Shown in pieces: positions 5,167 to 5,169 of a stretch of DNA of 5,169 nt (its first letter is position 1; each line of letters begins with the position of its first letter). The notes beneath the pieces are model-generated. The model ran no database searches. It saw nothing but the letters and a program-made list of their open reading frames with translations, and was not told the origin of the DNA. Source of the DNA: an uncultured Actinomycetes bacterium (GTDB lineage: Bacteria; Actinomycetota; Thermoleophilia; Solirubrobacterales; 70-9). The translations under genes and the position numbers were made by a program. The DNA is taken from positions 1-5,169 of the forward strand of contig CAMPIP010000172.1 in assembly GCA_946886425.1 (NCBI GenBank). Reading direction: 5' to 3'.

Positions 5167-5169
5167 GGG

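Noticed and set aside
1..5169. tRNA or rRNA genes, CRISPR array, insertion sequence, phage or defence module
   Set aside because: No cloverleaf-like sequence, regularly spaced repeats, terminal inverted repeats with a transposase, or nuclease/toxin-like protein was seen. Nearly all the sequence is accounted for by the six genes.

Overview
This is a very GC-rich window (roughly 70% by eye) with strong G/C preference at third codon positions. All recognisable genes lie on the + strand and are tightly packed. Base composition, alternative GTG starts, a DHA2-type exporter, a small four-helix membrane protein and an actinobacterial-looking class II lysyl-tRNA synthetase suggest a high-GC actinomycete-like bacterium. 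A Thermoleophilia/Solirubrobacterales-type lineage is my best guess, but that rests on memory of similar gene sets and not on a search.

Layout, left to right: (1) the 3' part of a gene of unknown function, open at the left edge (to 359). (2) A 14-helix DHA2-family MFS exporter (397-1923). (3) A small four-helix membrane protein resembling the uncharacterised DUF6529 family (1955-2377). (4) A 75-residue protein with one membrane helix and a highly charged helical tail (2377-2604), overlapping gene 3 by one base in a TGATG junction, so probably translationally coupled to it. (5) A DMT/EamA-type transporter with about nine membrane helices (2654-3505). (6) lysS, the class II lysyl-tRNA synthetase (3519-5162), with an unusual C-terminal tail of about 39 residues. 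The window stops just after a Shine-Dalgarno-like AGGAGG that begins inside the lysS stop codon, so another gene probably follows.

Genes 3 and 4 look like one functional unit, and the exporter may be co-transcribed with them. The DMT gene and lysS each appear to have their own promoter: CAGGAT lies 6 nt before the GTG of the former and TAGGAT 10 nt before the ATG of the latter, and TACCAT lies 7 nt before the proposed ATG of the exporter. This recurring spacing suggests leaderless or nearly leaderless transcripts. No clear metabolic pathway links the genes; lysS is housekeeping and the rest are membrane proteins of unknown substrate.

I found no tRNA, rRNA, CRISPR array, insertion sequence, phage gene or defence system, and no gene-free stretch over 300 bases. 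The most unusual parts are the coupled small-membrane-protein pair with its 21-bp heptad-coding repeat, and the 3' end of lysS. There, codon use drifts and the reading frame runs on past the normal enzyme end through two inverted repeats.
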